Assembly: GCA_039804165.1 (NCBI GenBank)
Contig: JBDRZZ010000004.1
Coordinates: 45,956 to 109,955, forward strand
Direction: 5' to 3'
Source of the DNA: a candidate division WOR-3 bacterium
Lineage (GTDB): Bacteria > Hydrothermota > UBA3072
Length of the DNA: 64,000 bases
Shown: positions 63,201-64,000 of the stretch, in pieces
How the letters are laid out: each line of letters starts with the position of its first letter
Numbering within the stretch: position 1 is the first letter of the stretch
The notes under the pieces: model-generated
Databases searched by the model: none
The model's input: only the letters and a program-made list of their open reading frames with translations
Told to the model about the DNA's origin: nothing
Program-made: the position numbers and the translations under genes

Positions 63201-63609
63201 ACTTTATAACCTCTCTCTGCGCCTCAACAACAACTCCCTCTCCCTCCACTACAGCAGGCTCTAATTCAAAATTGAGAGTTGTTGTGTGATCTGAGGTGAC
63301 CAAAACTTTTGTCTTTGTAACACTCTTATAACCCATCATCCTTGCTTGAACATTGTAAGTTCCAGGATCTAATCTTATTATGTAGTAGTAACCATTCTCG
63401 TCACAAGCAGCACCCCTATCAGTTCCTTCAATTATCACATTAGCACCAGGTAAAGGTTCACCAGTTCGAGCATTTACAACAACACCGGCAATCTTTCCAG
63501 TAATCGCAGCTTTTAGATTCGGAGAAAAAACTAAAAAGCAAAGAGTCAAAAATAGAGAAAATAAAATCCATCTGGGGAACAAATTTCTTCCTTCATTTCC
63601 TATTTTCAT
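60277..63609 (-). CDS. TonB-dependent receptor with N-terminal carboxypeptidase-regulatory-like domain
   Basis: The 1110-residue protein starts at the ATG at 63609, which has AAAAAGGAGGTATT; an ATG 105 bases earlier lacks one. Signal peptide about 1-38, a CarboxypepD_reg-like domain at about 40-120 (ITGKIAGVVVNARTGEPLPGANV, the OAR/SusC-type prefix), a plug (about 125-235, ending VINVVTREGSP) and a 22-strand-like barrel. No TonB box is obvious. It should import or bind a large ligand, or, as the OAR group, act in surface display. The next two genes are a T9SS-type protein and a PorV-like barrel, so a cargo or receptor complex is likely. Confidence 0.88.
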   Translation of the reverse strand: MKIGNEGRNLFPRWILFSLFLTLCFLVFSPNLKAAITGKIAGVVVNARTGEPLPGANVIIEGTDRGAACDENGYYYIIRLDPGTYNVQARMMGYKSVTKTKVLVTSDHTTTLNFELEPAVVEGEGVVVEAQREVIKLDLSSSSFSATKSDIEAVPLITDVAQYLNLQAGIDGWSIRGGSRSETKLMADGLLLVDQRANEPILMPNLSEIKEVNLIKGGFAAEYANVTAGVINVVTREGSPTKYEGSFEYRYTKGYQKHCGPSIFSPDNYYNKSFLFDGDVDGDGIPDSVCWKGTTVWKKKGDTISWKTYPSFTGWITEAKKLKIKTTPEELRDRFLWMRRIDIPRTDSLLLIYNGGDSMYAPIYRNDTLIGYEKVPYSRKHEERRGHYGDKPDWTADVGFGGPIPLIGKALGNMSFYTSYRDHNETFAIPDSRDYYRERTASLKLTSRLGNVKASLRSAYSITNTLSPWSWGWTDPLGNLAKPHGFNGQVYLRSGMDIILPNGEWDGIYHGSDKLSLGILYRPNGLTPFDVIAKMTGISLQHAINENTFYDIHLTYIRRDNDAKFYYGVPHRMGGDTVVLWFGEQKIGSQIAVDNIPFGWADPDYEPNYLYDAGGAGYGSSHQLGTWNTSWSQTYSLSFDFTSQINKYNQMKTGFSYQYDKLHEFWISNDGWVWPDSGQELTYSGQQYCYNTSDAYPILIGGYIQDKIEFEGMFANLGLRFDYADPNVKWPKEEDVYSLYYSAYMKKMLFSEGAPLEDVPGIFKISPRVGISFPILERSKLFFSYGHFYSLPPNDKRFRIDWGEYKDPILTLGNPYLDMERTISYEVGLESSIANTYLARISGYYKDADKKCNDVEYESYYGDANYKRPENTGYSDIRGFEIEFRKDIGRFLRGWLNYDYRVETSGKIGLDKYFEDPVKQSQSSKINPEEARPVPRPVFRAQLTLSSPDNWGIIFGGYNFTAVYSWRAGRYETWIPETKYDPYRDELENNIQWPDERNMDISIGKNLSIAGFKMDLFMDVHNVFDWQELSTQAFSDDIDRKAYLKSLHLDIYNKPPLKGDPTLKGPEEGEEPDRVGDLRSEDKPYINNPNREFLYYLDPRFIQFGIRVSF

Positions 63610-63732
63610 TAATACCTCCTTTTTGTTGAATTTTCTATAAATAGAATAATACCTGAAAAAAGACTCCTCTTTTTTGAATTTTTCCAATTGCTTTTTATTC
63701 CTATCAAATCTCAAAACCTCTTACTGTTATTT

Positions 63733-63760
63733 TTATTATACAAATTTAAAATTTTGTCAA
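63733..63760 (-). promoter_or_regulatory. Proximal promoter of the TonB-receptor operon
   Basis: Minus strand: TTGACA at 63760-63755. The -10 is TAATAA at 63738-63733 with a 16-bp spacer, or TATAAT at 63740-63735 with a 14-bp spacer. The start codon follows at 63609. Confidence 0.45.
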
Positions 63761-63834
63761 TCGGAATTTCCCGTATTTTCTCATAAGCATATGGATTATT
63801 CATTTATAAAACATCAAGTTTAATTATAAATTAA

Positions 63835-63862
63835 AATATATTTATAAAATAATTATTGTCAA
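63835..63862 (-). promoter_or_regulatory. Distal promoter of the TonB-receptor operon
   Basis: Minus strand: TTGACA at 63862-63857, 16-bp spacer, TATATT at 63840-63835, the same arrangement as the proB promoter. It would give a 5' leader of more than 200 nt. The gap 63610-63855 holds no other feature I can support. Confidence 0.5.
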
Positions 63863-64000
63863 GAGAAAATCGTTGGAGAAATGTTAAATCCAAAGCAGGT
63901 GGTGGACACTTTGTGGAGGTTGTGGGGATAAAAAGGGTAGATTTAAATATAAACCCAAAAGAAGTTATGAAAGAATATAAGGTATTTTGCACAAAAAGGG
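63856..64000 (+). CDS. Possible 5' end of a gene running off the window
   Basis: A frame is open from TTG at 63856 to the end (48 codons), with later in-frame starts GTG 63913, GTG 63922 and ATG 63967. It reads RVDLNINPKEVMKEYKVFC near the end, which looks protein-like, and the stretch 63890-63950 is richer in G than its neighbours. I recognise no family and the promoter here points the other way, so it is uncertain. Confidence 0.25.
   Translation, partial: MSRENRWRNVKSKAGGGHFVEVVGIKRVDLNINPKEVMKEYKVFCTKR

Noticed and set aside
63610-63714. Upstream ATG for the TonB receptor
   Set aside because: The additional 35 residues are basic and are not a signal peptide. The chosen ATG has a strong Shine-Dalgarno and gives a normal signal peptide.
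1-64000. CRISPR arrays, rRNA genes, prophage or defence islands
   Set aside because: No regularly spaced direct repeats, rRNA-like stretches, phage structural genes or restriction/defence genes were found on reading.

Overview
The window is AT-rich (by eye roughly two-thirds A+T) and its proteins are rich in Lys, Glu and Ile with AGA/AAA codons. It comes from a Gram-negative-type, probably anaerobic and possibly thermophilic bacterium. Evidence for an outer membrane is a TonB-dependent receptor, a PorV-like protein, an Omp85-type barrel and several lipoproteins; type IX secretion (T9SS)-like C-terminal sorting domains also occur. Two-component proteins with Reg_prop/Y_Y_Y sensors, a two-subunit class I fumarase and PPi-dependent phosphofructokinase fit an FCB-type candidate phylum such as WOR-3/Stahlbacteria. 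That placement is inference; no rRNA is present.

Layout. 1-5.5 kb: end of lepB, then a three-gene two-component cluster. 5.6-8.1 kb: thioesterase, thrC and a convergent Hsp20 gene. 8.1-15.6 kb (mostly minus): a large surface metallopeptidase-propeller-barrel protein, a DUF6485 gene, an envelope operon (two lipoproteins, a small membrane protein, an Omp85-like barrel) and tRNA-Ala(GGC). 15.6-20.7 kb (minus): surface-glycan cluster (WbqC, GT2, sulfotransferase, flippase-like protein, WecE). 20.7-26.1 kb (plus): leuC/leuD-type hydro-lyase, icd and an SppA fused to an N-terminal beta-rich domain. 26.2-29.7 kb: hybrid kinase, Hpt protein, HAD nucleotidase, phosphodiesterase, followed by a decayed T9SS-domain remnant. 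30.1-39.2 kb (minus): membrane spermidine-synthase-like protein, ACT-like protein, DUF4159 protein, Xer recombinase, small envelope proteins and a repeat-rich HEAT protein. 39.2-46.3 kb (minus): a sugar-acid operon uxaC - SDR - gnd - LarA family - pfp - HAD. 46.4-47.5 kb: a secreted T9SS-type protein gene bracketed by a perfect 28-bp inverted repeat. 47.6-50.6 kb: proB, proA and UPF0316. 50.6-56.9 kb: divergent fumarase/malic enzyme operon and TRAP transporter. 56.9-63.6 kb (minus): TonB receptor, large T9SS-type protein and PorV-like protein.

How the genes work together. The sugar-acid operon can be read as a route glucuronate -> fructuronate -> mannonate -> gluconate (by a LarA-type 2-epimerase) -> 6-phosphogluconate -> ribulose 5-phosphate, with PPi-PFK downstream. 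A gluconate kinase would have to lie elsewhere. Fumarase plus malic enzyme convert fumarate to pyruvate, and the divergent TRAP system may import a C4-dicarboxylate or a hexuronate. LeuCD plus NADP-type isocitrate dehydrogenase may supply 2-oxoglutarate, the source of the glutamate used by ProBA. Several promoters share a TTGACA-like -35, a 16-bp spacer and an A/T -10, and at least two appear to make leaderless mRNAs (proB and the methyltransferase-fumarase operon).
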